A DNA stretch of 47,775 nt from Burkholderia sp. H160 (GCA_000173575.1 ABYL01000046.1:1-47775); one strand, 5' to 3'; counted from the first letter of the stretch, positions 1 through 8,334 are shown. The notes: generated by a model from the sequence alone, not told the origin. A program made the numbers and translations.

Positions 1-768
1 CCGCTCACGCCGGTCGCGGCATCACTCGCCACGGCAGGCACGGCGCTCGTGGAAGGCGGCGAACGCGCCCGCCTCGACGCACAGTGGAACGCGAGTGCGG
101 GGCCGTTGTGCCGCCGCGCGCTCGATGGCCGTTATCCATTCGTGCATGGCTCGACCCGCGATGTCGCCGCCGATGACTTCGGCAAGCTGTTCGCACCGGG
201 CGGTCTCATCGACGACTTCTTCCAGAAAAACCTCGCCGCGCTCGTCGACACGAGCGGACCTGTCTGGCAATGGCGCGCCGGGACTCCGCCGGCGGGCATG
301 TCGCGTGACGCGCTGGCGCAGTTTCAGCGCGCGGCGCAGATCCGCGACGCGTTCTTCCACGACGGCAGCCGCGACCTGTCGATCCGTTTTCGCGTGAAGG
401 CACTTTCCCTCGATCCGGCCGTGACGCAGGTGAATCTCGACATCGACGGTCAGCAGCTTGCGCTCAGGCAGGACGGTCTCCAGTCGATGCTGCTGCAATG
501 GCCGAGCGGCAAGAATACGGGTCGCGCGGCCGCGCAATTCGATCCGCCCGCCGCCGCACAGATCCCGCCGCTCGATGCGAGCGGCCCGTGGGCGCTCCTG
601 CATCTGCTCGACACCGGCAGGCTCGAAGGCACTGCGCAGCCGGACCGCTACAGGCTCACGCTCGATTCCGCCGGACGCAAGGCCGTGCTCGAGCTGGATG
701 CGACGAGCGTCGTCAATCCTTTCCGGCGCGCGCCGCTCGAGCAGTTTCGCTGTCCGGAGCACCTGTGA
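1..768 (+). CDS. tssM: TssM (IcmF) C-terminal part, T6SS inner-membrane complex; 5' end outside window
   Basis: The frame is open from base 1, so the N-terminal part lies upstream of the window and 255 residues are visible. TssM is the inner-membrane/periplasmic scaffold of the type VI secretion system and works with TssL and TssJ. The visible part matches the IcmF C-terminal domain: a YPF motif, then a D-DFG-LFAPGGLID-FF stretch and a conserved W within the first 100 residues, followed by the beta-rich end of the protein. The stop overlaps the next start (TGATG), so tagF is probably translationally coupled. The family assignment is firm; which T6SS class it belongs to cannot be told from this fragment. 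Confidence 0.9.
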   Translation, partial: PLTPVAASLATAGTALVEGGERARLDAQWNASAGPLCRRALDGRYPFVHGSTRDVAADDFGKLFAPGGLIDDFFQKNLAALVDTSGPVWQWRAGTPPAGMSRDALAQFQRAAQIRDAFFHDGSRDLSIRFRVKALSLDPAVTQVNLDIDGQQLALRQDGLQSMLLQWPSGKNTGRAAAQFDPPAAAQIPPLDASGPWALLHLLDTGRLEGTAQPDRYRLTLDSAGRKAVLELDATSVVNPFRRAPLEQFRCPEHL

Positions 769-1364
769 TGGCGTCGCCGGGCGTCGCCGGATGCTTCGGC
801 AAGCTGCGCGGCAACGGTGACTTCGTGACGCGGCGTCTGCCGGCGTGCTTCGTCGAACCTTGGGACGCGATGCTGCAGGCGGCCCTGCTCGCGAGCCGCG
901 CGGCGCGCGGGCGTGCCTGGCTCGATGCGTATCTGACCGCGCCGCTGTGGCGCTTCGCGCTCGGCGGCGGCGTGCTGGGAAAGAGCGGATGGGTGGGGGT
1001 GCTGATGCCGAGCGTCGACAGCGCGGGCCGATACTTTCCACTCACGATCGCCGCGCCCGTCGACGCGCGTGCGTGGCCGTTGTGGCGTGCGCGTGCGGAC
1101 GCGTGGTTCGAGCGTTGCGGTGCGCTTGCGCTCGCGACGCTCGATGAGCGCGCGCGTCTCGCGGATTTCGATGCCGGATTGCTGGCGCTCTCGCACGCGC
1201 ATGACGCGAGCGGGGTTGCTACGCCATTACAGGCAGGTGCGCGGGGAATGAGCGTCTGGTGGCAGGCGCAAGCGGCGCGCTCGAGCGCAGGTCTGCCCGA
1301 TGCCGCGTTCGTCGCCGGGCTTTTCAACTATGTTGCCGACGGTGCCGCTGGCCGCGCGGACTAA
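768..1364 (+). CDS. tagF: TagF, T6SS-associated post-translational regulator
   Basis: 198 residues with the TagF pattern: an N-terminal GCFGKL-GNGDF motif, a W-D-L segment, and a GRYFPL motif near the middle. In Pseudomonas aeruginosa TagF represses T6SS assembly after translation, acting beside the threonine phosphorylation pathway. The start at 768 shares bases with the tssM stop and has GGAG six bases upstream. The longer open frame upstream is shadow sequence inside tssM. The stop overlaps the stop of the convergent phosphatase gene. The link between TagF and the phosphatase/kinase genes next door is inferred from context. Confidence 0.9.
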   Translation: MASPGVAGCFGKLRGNGDFVTRRLPACFVEPWDAMLQAALLASRAARGRAWLDAYLTAPLWRFALGGGVLGKSGWVGVLMPSVDSAGRYFPLTIAAPVDARAWPLWRARADAWFERCGALALATLDERARLADFDAGLLALSHAHDASGVATPLQAGARGMSVWWQAQAARSSAGLPDAAFVAGLFNYVADGAAGRAD

Positions 1365-2188
1365 ACGGTGTCGAAGCACGCAATGACCGCCGTGATGTTG
1401 TCCTTGCCGCCCGCATCGAGCGCGAGCGCCACGAGGCGCCTGCATGCGTCGTCGATGGCGTGCGGCGTTATCGCTGCGAGCACCGCCTCGATCTCGCAAT
1501 GCGATACCTCGGCGTGCAAGCCGTCGCTGCACAGCAGATAACGGTCGCCGGGCAGCCACGCATGCGCTTGTATGGCGGGCGCGATCGACGGCATCGGCCC
1601 CAGCGCCTGGAGCAGCACATTACGCGGCGGCAGATGCTCGATGACACCATGCTCCAGCGCCTGCTGATAAAGCGTCTGGTCGCGCGACAACTGCGACAGC
1701 GCGCTGTCGCGATAGCGGTAGAGCCGGCTGTCGCCGATGTGAAACGAGATCAGCCGCCCTGAGCCGGACGGCTGCCAGATGCCCGTCAACGTGGTGCCCA
1801 TCGATCGAGGCGCGAGACGCTCGCGCAGGTTGATCGCGTGGAGGATCGCGTTGGCGTGGTCGAGCGCGTCGGCGGCGGCGCGCATCGCGCACGCCGATGC
1901 ATCGTACAAGGTGGCGTCGGGATCATCGGTGAGCGTGGCGTCGGCGTGAGCGCGCGGCATGGCGCCAGCAGAGAGCCGCGCGGCGATGCAGTCGAGCGCG
2001 GTCGCGCTGGCGCGTGCGCCGAATGCGTGACCGCCCATGCCATCCGCGACCGCGACGAGGTTCGACCTCGGATCGATCAGGAAGCGATCCTGATTCTCGC
2101 GGCGCACGCGCCCCGCGTCGGTGAGGCCGAACGCCGAGCACGTGGCAAGGCGGATCGGTGCGCAGCGGCTGAGCGTGTCGGAATCCAT
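1361..2188 (-). CDS. PP2C-family Ser/Thr protein phosphatase (PppA/Stp1-like)
   Basis: 275 residues forming a complete PP2C domain. Metal-binding and catalytic motifs are visible: R-E-N-Q-D (30-34), DGMGG (49-53), GDSR (152-155), SDGL (221-224) and DN (263-264). It should remove phosphate from Ser/Thr residues in a Mn/Mg-dependent way. It is the last gene of a four-gene operon, 27 bp after the kinase, with AAGGAG eight bases before the start. In T6SS loci the PppA phosphatase opposes the PpkA kinase; the neighbouring kinase and TagF suggest the same job here. No transmembrane segment is seen, so it is probably cytoplasmic. Confidence 0.93.
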   Translation of the reverse strand: MDSDTLSRCAPIRLATCSAFGLTDAGRVRRENQDRFLIDPRSNLVAVADGMGGHAFGARASATALDCIAARLSAGAMPRAHADATLTDDPDATLYDASACAMRAAADALDHANAILHAINLRERLAPRSMGTTLTGIWQPSGSGRLISFHIGDSRLYRYRDSALSQLSRDQTLYQQALEHGVIEHLPPRNVLLQALGPMPSIAPAIQAHAWLPGDRYLLCSDGLHAEVSHCEIEAVLAAITPHAIDDACRRLVALALDAGGKDNITAVIACFDTV

Positions 2189-2215
2189 CGGTCGTGCTCC
2201 TTCTGAGGCATGTCG

Positions 2216-3655
2216 CTACAGTCCGACGTCGCGCTCGAAACGCGCGCGGTCGGCATCGTTGGAGATCGCCGCCGCGAGCCGCTCGTGCAACGCACGCAGG
2301 CTGGCCGCGTGCGCTGCCTCGCGTTTCGCGACGATAGTCGCGATCGGGCCGAGATAAACGGCGAGCCTGAGCGCGGCGGCCTGCACCTCTTCCACGCCAA
2401 GCGAAGAAGAAGGGGATGTACCTTGGGTTGCGCCCTGCCGCGACGCCGCGGTGCCATGCGTCGTGCCTGCACTGGACCCATCCGCGAAGGCGGCGATGAA
2501 CTTCGCACGACCCTTGTCGGAAGGAACATGCGGCGCGAGCAGCGCGATCAGCGCGGGCAGGTCCGGCGCATTGGCGATGCGCGCCGCGGCGCGCCGCACG
2601 AGCAGACGCGCCACCGGCCCGATCTGCGCGGCGAGCTGAGTCTCGATCGAGAGGAGCATGGCGGTGGGCCACAGTGTCAACGAGGGCAGCGACTCGCCGC
2701 GCCAGGAGCCTGTTCCCGACGCGAGCGGCCCGGCTGGTCTCGCCGCCTGCGCTTCCAGAATCGTGCGGTCGTCTTCCACTGCGTCCGCGCGTTCGGGCGG
2801 CAGAAGCTGTGCGCCGCCCGACGCCTCGGCAAGGGCCCGGCGCAGCGCGCCCGCCGTCTGGAAACGCGCGGCGGGGCGCCGGGATAACGCGTGCATCAGC
2901 ACGTCGTCGAGCGCGGGCGGCAGCGCAGGGTTGCAGGCGGAAGGCGCTCGCGGTGTCTCGTGCATGACCTGCCGCATGACCTCGACGTGCGACGCCCCCG
3001 CGAACGGCCGCAGACCCGTCAGCATCTGATAGAGCACGATCGCGGCGGAAAAGAGGTCGGAGCGCCCGTCGACGGGCTCGCCCGCGAACTGCTCCGGCGA
3101 CATATAGCTTGGCGTGCCGATCATCGCGCCCGCCAGCGTCAGCGTGGACGACTCGACATGCGCGACGCCGAAGTCCGCGACCTTCAGCCGCCCTTGCGCG
3201 CTGACGAGCAGATTCGCGGGCTTGATGTCGCGATGCACGACCCCGTGCTCGTGAGCGAAGCCGAGCGCGGCGAGCAGTTGTCCGAACCAGTCGAGCGCGC
3301 TGGCGAGTTCGAGCGGACGGCCCGCGGCGAGCAGTTGCTTCAGTCCCTGTCCGATGACGAGTTCCATCGCGATATAGGCGGTGTCCGCAGTCTCGCCATA
3401 GTCGTACACGCCGACGATGTTCGGATGCGCGAGCCTACCGGCCGCCTGTGCCTCACTGCGCAAACGCGCCATCAGGCTCGCTCGATCGCCGCCTTCGAAC
3501 AATTCGTGGCGGACCGTCTTCAGCGCGACATGCCGCTCGATGTGCGGGTCGAACGCGCGATAGACGATGCCCATCGCGCCCTCGCCCAGCATTGCCTCGA
3601 TGCGGTACTTGCCGAGTTGCACGAGGCGTGGCGGGTCCATCGCAGCGGCTGCCAC
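2216..3655 (-). CDS. Ser/Thr protein kinase (PknB/PpkA-type) with duplicated C-terminal module
   Basis: 479 residues from a GTG start with GAGG six bases upstream. An ATG five codons later is an alternative. The kinase domain spans about 17-275: glycine loop GEGAMG (24-29), ATP-binding K46, HRD (141-143), DFG (161-163) and SPEQ (186-189), all intact, so it should be active. No transmembrane helix is seen, unlike many PpkA proteins. The C-terminal part (337-475) holds two related helical modules, each with a GP[VI]A core. The start lies right after the stop of the heme-sensor gene, and the phosphatase follows 27 bp downstream. Likely role: phosphorylating a T6SS component or regulator (inference). 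Confidence 0.92.
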   Translation of the reverse strand: MAAAAMDPPRLVQLGKYRIEAMLGEGAMGIVYRAFDPHIERHVALKTVRHELFEGGDRASLMARLRSEAQAAGRLAHPNIVGVYDYGETADTAYIAMELVIGQGLKQLLAAGRPLELASALDWFGQLLAALGFAHEHGVVHRDIKPANLLVSAQGRLKVADFGVAHVESSTLTLAGAMIGTPSYMSPEQFAGEPVDGRSDLFSAAIVLYQMLTGLRPFAGASHVEVMRQVMHETPRAPSACNPALPPALDDVLMHALSRRPAARFQTAGALRRALAEASGGAQLLPPERADAVEDDRTILEAQAARPAGPLASGTGSWRGESLPSLTLWPTAMLLSIETQLAAQIGPVARLLVRRAAARIANAPDLPALIALLAPHVPSDKGRAKFIAAFADGSSAGTTHGTAASRQGATQGTSPSSSLGVEEVQAAALRLAVYLGPIATIVAKREAAHAASLRALHERLAAAISNDADRARFERDVGL

Positions 3656-3656
3656 C

Positions 3657-4535
3657 TCATGCCTCGATCATCTTGAAGGCTTCGACGAGGCTCGTCTTCA
3701 TCCGTGCGAACGACGCGGCGAGCGAAGCGATCTCGTCGCGGCCGTTGTCAGTGAAAGTCGCGCTCTCGAGCTGGCCGAGACTCGCCTGATCGGCGGCGCG
3801 TGAGAGCGCACGGATGCGACGCGTGACGAGCAGATGCACCATCACGTTCAGCGCGATCAGCAGCAGTACGAACACCGCGAGCAGCGACCCGAGGAAGGTG
3901 CGCAGCACCGCGTCGCTGCGCGCGACCGGCAGCGCCATCGGCACCGACACGAAATCGGCGCCGATGACTTCGTGCAGCGCCCAGTTGAAGCCGTTGTCGG
4001 GACCGTACTTGTCGATGAGCGTCTTCGGCGCGCGTGACGGGACGCTGTGGCACTCCATGCAGGCGACGTCGTTGATGCGGTTCGGGCGCGCGATATACAG
4101 GTTCTGCCCGGACGGCGTATCGCGCACGCCAACGACTTCCTTCAGTTCGGGCTTGTCGTGCAGATGCCGGATCACGTCCGCTTCCCAGTCCGAGGGACGG
4201 TCGCGCGGATTGGTCGGATTCAGCATCGTCGAACGATAGGAGTATCCGGCGAGACGCTTCTCCAGCGTCATGAGCGTCTCGACCGCCGAGAACGCCGGCA
4301 CCGATTGCGGCACGAAACTGTATTTGAGCTGCGTCTGCAGCAGCGGCGTGACTTGCGTCGCGGTGTAGTTCTGCGCCGCACTCGCCGCTTCCATCAGGAC
4401 GCGCGCATTCTCCACCGTCTCTTCCATAGCCGCGCGGCGCAGCAGCTCGCGCGCGGCGAAACCGGCCGACACGAAGCCGACGACGAAGACCGCGAGGAAC
4501 ACCAGATTGAATTTGACGGCGAGCGACAGTCTCAT
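3657..4535 (-). CDS. Membrane sensor with DUF3365/Tll0287-like c-type heme domain and HAMP
   Basis: 292 residues. Transmembrane helix 1 is at about 8-28, a periplasmic domain at 30-210, helix 2 at about 214-236, and a HAMP-like segment from 237 to the end. The periplasmic domain carries one CMECH motif (159-163), a CxxCH site for covalent heme c, in the setting typical of DUF3365 (Tll0287-like) sensors. There is no histidine kinase, GGDEF or MCP output domain. The protein ends after HAMP, so the signal probably passes to a partner, and the kinase encoded next is the obvious candidate (inference). The start at 4535 overlaps the upstream stop (ATGA); a longer frame to 4622 lies inside the previous gene. 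Confidence 0.85.
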   Translation of the reverse strand: MRLSLAVKFNLVFLAVFVVGFVSAGFAARELLRRAAMEETVENARVLMEAASAAQNYTATQVTPLLQTQLKYSFVPQSVPAFSAVETLMTLEKRLAGYSYRSTMLNPTNPRDRPSDWEADVIRHLHDKPELKEVVGVRDTPSGQNLYIARPNRINDVACMECHSVPSRAPKTLIDKYGPDNGFNWALHEVIGADFVSVPMALPVARSDAVLRTFLGSLLAVFVLLLIALNVMVHLLVTRRIRALSRAADQASLGQLESATFTDNGRDEIASLAASFARMKTSLVEAFKMIEA

Positions 4536-5419
4536 GACTCCACCTCGGTTGTTTGAGCCTGCAAGGGCATGACCGCGCGCTGGCGCTGCACGGCAGGAGG
4601 CGGGCACAGCACGCGCCGCCATTCGGGAAGGTTGCGCAGGTTCTGCCTCACTTGTGAGCGGAACGGCTCGCCTTGCGCGAGCGGCCGGAAGCGCGCGACG
4701 AAGCTGCGGCGAATGCCGAGAGGCGCGACCAGCCAGCCGGCGAGATCGGCAAAGGTCGCCGGGCGGCCCTGCGACGCAACGACGGGCTTCGGCTTCGCGG
4801 GCGCGGGGACGGGTGCGAGCGGATCGCGGAACGGCCGCGGCATCGCGGCGATGAACGACGGCGCCGGGCGCGTGCTCACATCGAGCGGCTTGCCCGCTTC
4901 ACGCTCGGCGTAATGTTCGCCGTCGAGCGGCTGGTGAGCGTCAGCATGACCAGGCAGGGCGAGCGTCATGCCGCCCGTCTCGACGAAGAGCGAGGTTGTG
5001 TCGCGGCTCGCGCGCAGCACGGCGGAGCCACCGCGCATGTCGGCATCGAGCGCGGCGGTGTCGAGCGACAAGGGCTCCGTCGGGGCGGCCTGCGTGCGCG
5101 CGATCTTGATCCAGCCCGAGAGCAGCGCAAGGGCATCGCCGCCGAGCGCGGCATCGACGGCGATGCGCGTGTCCGCGCCGAGCGCGACGATCGTGCCGTC
5201 TCCTTCGATCTGTGCGCTGCCCTGCGCCGAGGTGGCGAGCAGATCGCCCGGCTCCAGCGCGATGGGCGCATCGACGTTGAACACCGTCGTCGCGCGAATC
5301 AGCGTGACTGCTCCTTCGGGCAGCAGGACGAACTGGCCCGCATGCGCGCTCTGAAATGCGCACAGACACGCAACAGCGATGCTGTTGCGCAGAACTTGCA
5401 GCAGGGTTCGGGCGTTCAT
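4532..5419 (-). CDS. Secreted FecR-domain-like protein, first gene of sensor/kinase operon
   Basis: 295 residues with a signal peptide (about 1-27, ending S-A-H-A). It is followed by a FecR-like beta-rich region containing LPEGAVTLIR and later LEPGDLLATS, the usual FecR pattern of a GD-L turn and an 'effect of value on surface' repeat. The C-terminal third is proline-rich, then basic. FecR-type domains often sense or present signals at the cell envelope. The ATG at 5419 is chosen because it gives a clean signal peptide; the frame stays open to 5512. The gene overlaps the heme-sensor gene by 4 bp, so the two are co-translated. Substrate or ligand unknown. Confidence 0.75.
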   Translation of the reverse strand: MNARTLLQVLRNSIAVACLCAFQSAHAGQFVLLPEGAVTLIRATTVFNVDAPIALEPGDLLATSAQGSAQIEGDGTIVALGADTRIAVDAALGGDALALLSGWIKIARTQAAPTEPLSLDTAALDADMRGGSAVLRASRDTTSLFVETGGMTLALPGHADAHQPLDGEHYAEREAGKPLDVSTRPAPSFIAAMPRPFRDPLAPVPAPAKPKPVVASQGRPATFADLAGWLVAPLGIRRSFVARFRPLAQGEPFRSQVRQNLRNLPEWRRVLCPPPAVQRQRAVMPLQAQTTEVES

Positions 5420-5532
5420 CGCGGTCGTTGCCTCGAAAACGTAAAGGGATTGCGACGAAAACAGCTGGGCGCCCGCTTCTATTCCGGGGGTGTTTTCCCT
5501 GAGCGTCGTCACGCGCCGGAAAGAGAAGAACG

Positions 5533-5565
5533 GAAAACAGAAACGCCTTCGCCAATGCGAAGGCG
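5533..5565 (-). terminator. Rho-independent terminator after the 511-residue gene
   Basis: A perfect 9-bp stem (5544-5552 with 5557-5565) and a 4-base loop. It is followed on the - strand by a T-rich run (TTTCTGTTTT). It lies about 25 bp after the stop at 5590 and splits the - strand genes into two transcription units. Confidence 0.85.
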
Positions 5566-5589
5566 CCGGATGTGTTGCGCGCAGAGCCG

Positions 5590-7125
5590 CTATCCGTTCA
5601 GGAAGCCGAGAATGGCCTTGCGCAGCTTCAGGTCCCAGGTCTGCACTTCCGTGTGACTTTCGGCGAGGGTAAGCAGCCCCTTGATCGTCGCATCGTCCGA
5701 TTTGAACGCGAAGCCCGCATCGCCCAGATAGCTCGATCCCCAGACCTTGAGGTTATCGATGTACTTGCAGCCGGCTGTGAATTCCGCCTGAGTGATGATC
5801 GTTTCGTTGTCCTTGAACATCGTGAGGAAATGCATCTTGTCGCCGCAGATGCCCGTGTTCAAGGCCAGCACCGAGAGCGCCGGGATCGGCACGGCGTAAC
5901 GCTTGAACCAGCCGTTGAAGGCGATCGGCCGGGTATGCAGCGCATCGCGCTGCATGCGCGCGTCCCAGTACTCCTTCGCCTGCTCGCAAAAGCGCTTGAT
6001 GCGCTTGATCTCGACGATCTTCCAGATGACCTTCGCGAGCGTTTCCATGATGGAGACAACGGCATCCACGATGGTCGATGCGCCCTGGCTCGCGAACTGC
6101 AGGCCGAGGCTCGCGCCGCCCTTGACCATGTCGTAGACGCCCGCGCCGATGCTCAGCTTCATCGAGCGCCTGATCGCTTCCACGATGGTGCCGGGGTGTC
6201 CGGTGAGCAGTTCGACATCGCGGCCCTGCACCCACTCGCGATACTTGGTGATGCTGCTGTCGACGGTATTGGCGATGCCCCTGGCGAGATCGAGGCTCGC
6301 GCCGATGAGCGGCGCAAGCGTGGCGAGCAGCTTGTGGCACAGGAAGTCGACGAGCTTGCGCAGCAGCGCGGGCATGGTGTCGAGCGCGAATCCGCCGGGA
6401 TCGTTGCGGATATCCGCGACTTTGTCGCGAATCATTTCCCAGAGCCTTTTCGCGCCTTCCTCGACCTTGGCGCGAATGGCTTCATAGAGACGCTGCGCCG
6501 CGCTGCTCAACGCAGGCAGCGTGATGCTGGACGTCATGAGCTGGCCGGAACTCTCGAGCGTGGGCTCCTTGCGCTTGATGATCTTTTTCTGCACCTGTTC
6601 GAGCGCGACCGAGGCCGACTTCTGCACGAGACTATTGTCGAGCACGTCGCTGGCAATCGATGCGGCTTCGTTGCTGTCCGGTGCGAGTCCGAGACCGGCG
6701 TTGGTGATATCGAAAGCGCCTTCCAGCAGCACCTTGAACGTGTCGTCCTCGATCTCCAGGTTGCCGAACAGATACAGCACCCCGAGCCGTGAGTTGATCA
6801 GATCGGGCGTCATGAAGTCCTGTGCGCCGGCTGCGGCGTCGGTATCGCCCTTGCCTTGCAGTTGATGATCGAGCAGCGTGAAATAGTTCGAGCCGTTGCG
6901 CGAGGCGTCCTTCCCGACATCGCCGGGGCCGATCGTGCCTTGCCAGAACTCGAACGCGCTCACCAGAAGATGGAACTGGTAGACGGTGCGATCGCGGTGG
7001 TACAGCAGGATCTGCTCGTCCAGGTTCTTCAGCGCTGAGCTGCGCACCTGAAGCAGCGACGAAGTTCCTCTGAGCCATTCATCGTAGGGGATGATGTCCG
7101 GCAAGCTGGCGTAAGCGTAGGTCAT
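5590..7125 (-). CDS. Unrecognised 511-residue protein of the T6SS locus, with amphipathic helices
   Basis: I do not recognise a named family. The N-terminal 110 residues are rich in aromatic and charged residues (YHRDRTVYQFH, a GPGD turn, RNGSNYF). Residues 255-285 and 325-375 form long hydrophobic, glycine- and alanine-rich helices broken by a conserved-looking GHPG turn near 309-312. The C-terminal 110 residues include N-GICGDKM and two further cysteines. The start at 7125 has GAGGAG about seven bases upstream. There is no signal peptide. It ends before a strong terminator and follows a 44-residue ORF. It could be a T6SS effector, an accessory protein or a membrane-active toxin; context alone cannot decide. 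Confidence 0.8.
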   Translation of the reverse strand: MTYAYASLPDIIPYDEWLRGTSSLLQVRSSALKNLDEQILLYHRDRTVYQFHLLVSAFEFWQGTIGPGDVGKDASRNGSNYFTLLDHQLQGKGDTDAAAGAQDFMTPDLINSRLGVLYLFGNLEIEDDTFKVLLEGAFDITNAGLGLAPDSNEAASIASDVLDNSLVQKSASVALEQVQKKIIKRKEPTLESSGQLMTSSITLPALSSAAQRLYEAIRAKVEEGAKRLWEMIRDKVADIRNDPGGFALDTMPALLRKLVDFLCHKLLATLAPLIGASLDLARGIANTVDSSITKYREWVQGRDVELLTGHPGTIVEAIRRSMKLSIGAGVYDMVKGGASLGLQFASQGASTIVDAVVSIMETLAKVIWKIVEIKRIKRFCEQAKEYWDARMQRDALHTRPIAFNGWFKRYAVPIPALSVLALNTGICGDKMHFLTMFKDNETIITQAEFTAGCKYIDNLKVWGSSYLGDAGFAFKSDDATIKGLLTLAESHTEVQTWDLKLRKAILGFLNG

Positions 7126-7173
7126 GGATGGGTCTCCTCGGGCCTGAAGTGATCGATGGCTGCGCCGCGCGTC

Positions 7174-7308
7174 CTAGCACCACGCGACGTCGCTGAATTC
7201 GACGTAGTGCGTTTCTATCAGGCGGCCGCTTCGACTGCGCAGGTCCACGCGATAGAAGCAGCCGAGGCCGAAGAAGCTCTGGTCCTGGATATAGATTGCG
7301 CGGTGCAT
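7174..7308 (-). CDS. Small conserved-looking ORF, 44 residues
   Basis: 44 residues starting M-H-R-A-I-Y-I-Q-D and ending near D-V-A-W-C. It was chosen because GGAGGA sits at ideal distance (5-6 bases) from the ATG at 7308, one of the best ribosome sites in the window. The frame extends to 7380, but no comparable site is seen there. It is rich in aromatic residues and R/S, with two cysteines. It lies 48 bp before the 511-residue gene in the same orientation, so it is probably the first gene of that transcript. Function unknown. Confidence 0.55.
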   Translation of the reverse strand: MHRAIYIQDQSFFGLGCFYRVDLRSRSGRLIETHYVEFSDVAWC

Positions 7309-7615
7309 GATTCCTCCTGCGTGGCCGGTTCGCTGGACGAATCGTGCCGTTCCGGGTCGCCGCACGTTGCTGCGACCCATACTTGCAAAACAACGGGGGG
7401 CGGGGGTTTGTTCCGCGCGGAAGCGGCGATTTATTTTCGCGGGAATGGGGAATAAAAGCGTTGCTGGAGTGTCCGGAATTCGGGGGTGAGCAGCGACCGA
7501 ACCGGCAAGGAGGAAGCGGACGGTACGTATGCGTGACAGTTGCTGTACGCGCCGCCAGCCAGCACAGCCGCGCTTACAATTCCAGGTCGCAGTTTCACAA
7601 CTCTGGCAGACCTTT
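7309..7615. other. Gene-poor stretch upstream of the small T6SS-locus ORF
   Basis: No supported gene. It must contain the promoter of the 44-residue ORF transcript, but I found no convincing -35/-10 or -24/-12 pair. A G-rich run occurs at about 7396-7408. Confidence 0.5.
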
Positions 7616-7768
7616 TTAGGCCAACACGCCAGCTATATGTGACGCCAGCCGCTCCCTGCTGATCGCAGCCAATGCGACAAGGCTAACAATCGCCGTGAAC
7701 ATAAGATAGAAACTCGGCGCCGCCTTCTTGCCGGTCACACTGATCAGCGTCTCATCCAATATCGGCAA
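7616..7768 (-). pseudogene. C-terminal remnant of an MFS transporter
   Basis: Reading the - strand from 7768 gives 50 residues ending in TAA at 7616. The sequence resembles the last transmembrane helix and tail of a major facilitator protein: a TG-K-AAPSFYLM motif, a hydrophobic helix, then an arginine-containing tail. An in-frame stop sits just upstream (7769-7771), so the rest of the gene is gone. It is too short for ordinary ORF finding. The assignment to MFS rests on pattern only. Confidence 0.6.
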
Positions 7769-7809
7769 TTAGTTAGCCCGATGGCAAGTTGTCTGGAAGA
7801 TGTGCGGCA

Positions 7810-8334
7810 CTACTTCATCGTGTCGGCGGCAACCTTGCACACCGCAGCGTCCTGGTCGCCGAGGCCACCGCTGCATCCGATCGCCCCGACCACCTTTCCT
7901 CCCTGCAGAAGCGGAAATCCTCCCGGCGACGCGACTAGCCCCGGTTCCAGTGTGCCCGGATAAGCATGTCCGGCCTCGAACTGGTTGAAGAAGACCCGGG
8001 TTTCGCGTCGATATCGTGCTGCCGTGCGGGCCTTTCTCTGCGATATCTCAACCGATGCGTACTGCGCGCCGTCCATTCGTTCAAACGCAAGAAGGTCGCC
8101 ATTCGGATCGACAACAGCTATGTTCATTTTCCAATCGCGCCGCTTCGCTTCTGCTTCCGCAATTGCGATGAGCTTCTTCGCACTGTCTACACCGATTGGA
8201 GTGCCATAGGGAATGTCGAATGGCATCTTGTCGGGCACCGCGCCAGATGAGGGTTGAGAGGCGGGGGTTTGCGCCGATGCAGCGGTCGCTACGACGAGGC
8301 AGGCCACGCATGCGATTTGGAAGAGGTTTTGCAT
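7810..8334 (-). CDS. Periplasmic GlcG/HbpS-family protein
   Basis: 174 residues with a signal peptide cut after AASA (about residue 21). The mature part is a GlcG/HbpS domain: A-AEA-A near 60-65, an AVVDPNGDL-AFERMDGA segment, a K-ART motif, and a glycine-rich end with GAIGCSGG. Members of this family bind heme (HbpS) or are of unclear role beside glycolate genes. With a predicted export signal it acts in the periplasm. No partner genes are adjacent: an MFS remnant lies downstream and a small ORF upstream. An MFS or redox partner may have been lost (inference). Confidence 0.88.
   Translation of the reverse strand: MQNLFQIACVACLVVATAASAQTPASQPSSGAVPDKMPFDIPYGTPIGVDSAKKLIAIAEAEAKRRDWKMNIAVVDPNGDLLAFERMDGAQYASVEISQRKARTAARYRRETRVFFNQFEAGHAYPGTLEPGLVASPGGFPLLQGGKVVGAIGCSGGLGDQDAAVCKVAADTMK

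Noticed and set aside
22-1041. Long antisense open frame over tssM/tagF
   Set aside because: Shadow of high-GC coding sequence; TssM and TagF motifs lie on the + strand and the antisense protein is a low-complexity Arg/Ala-rich string.
2891-3676. Open frame of 261 codons on the + strand over the kinase gene
   Set aside because: Antisense to a kinase with intact catalytic motifs; composition is typical of a shadow frame.
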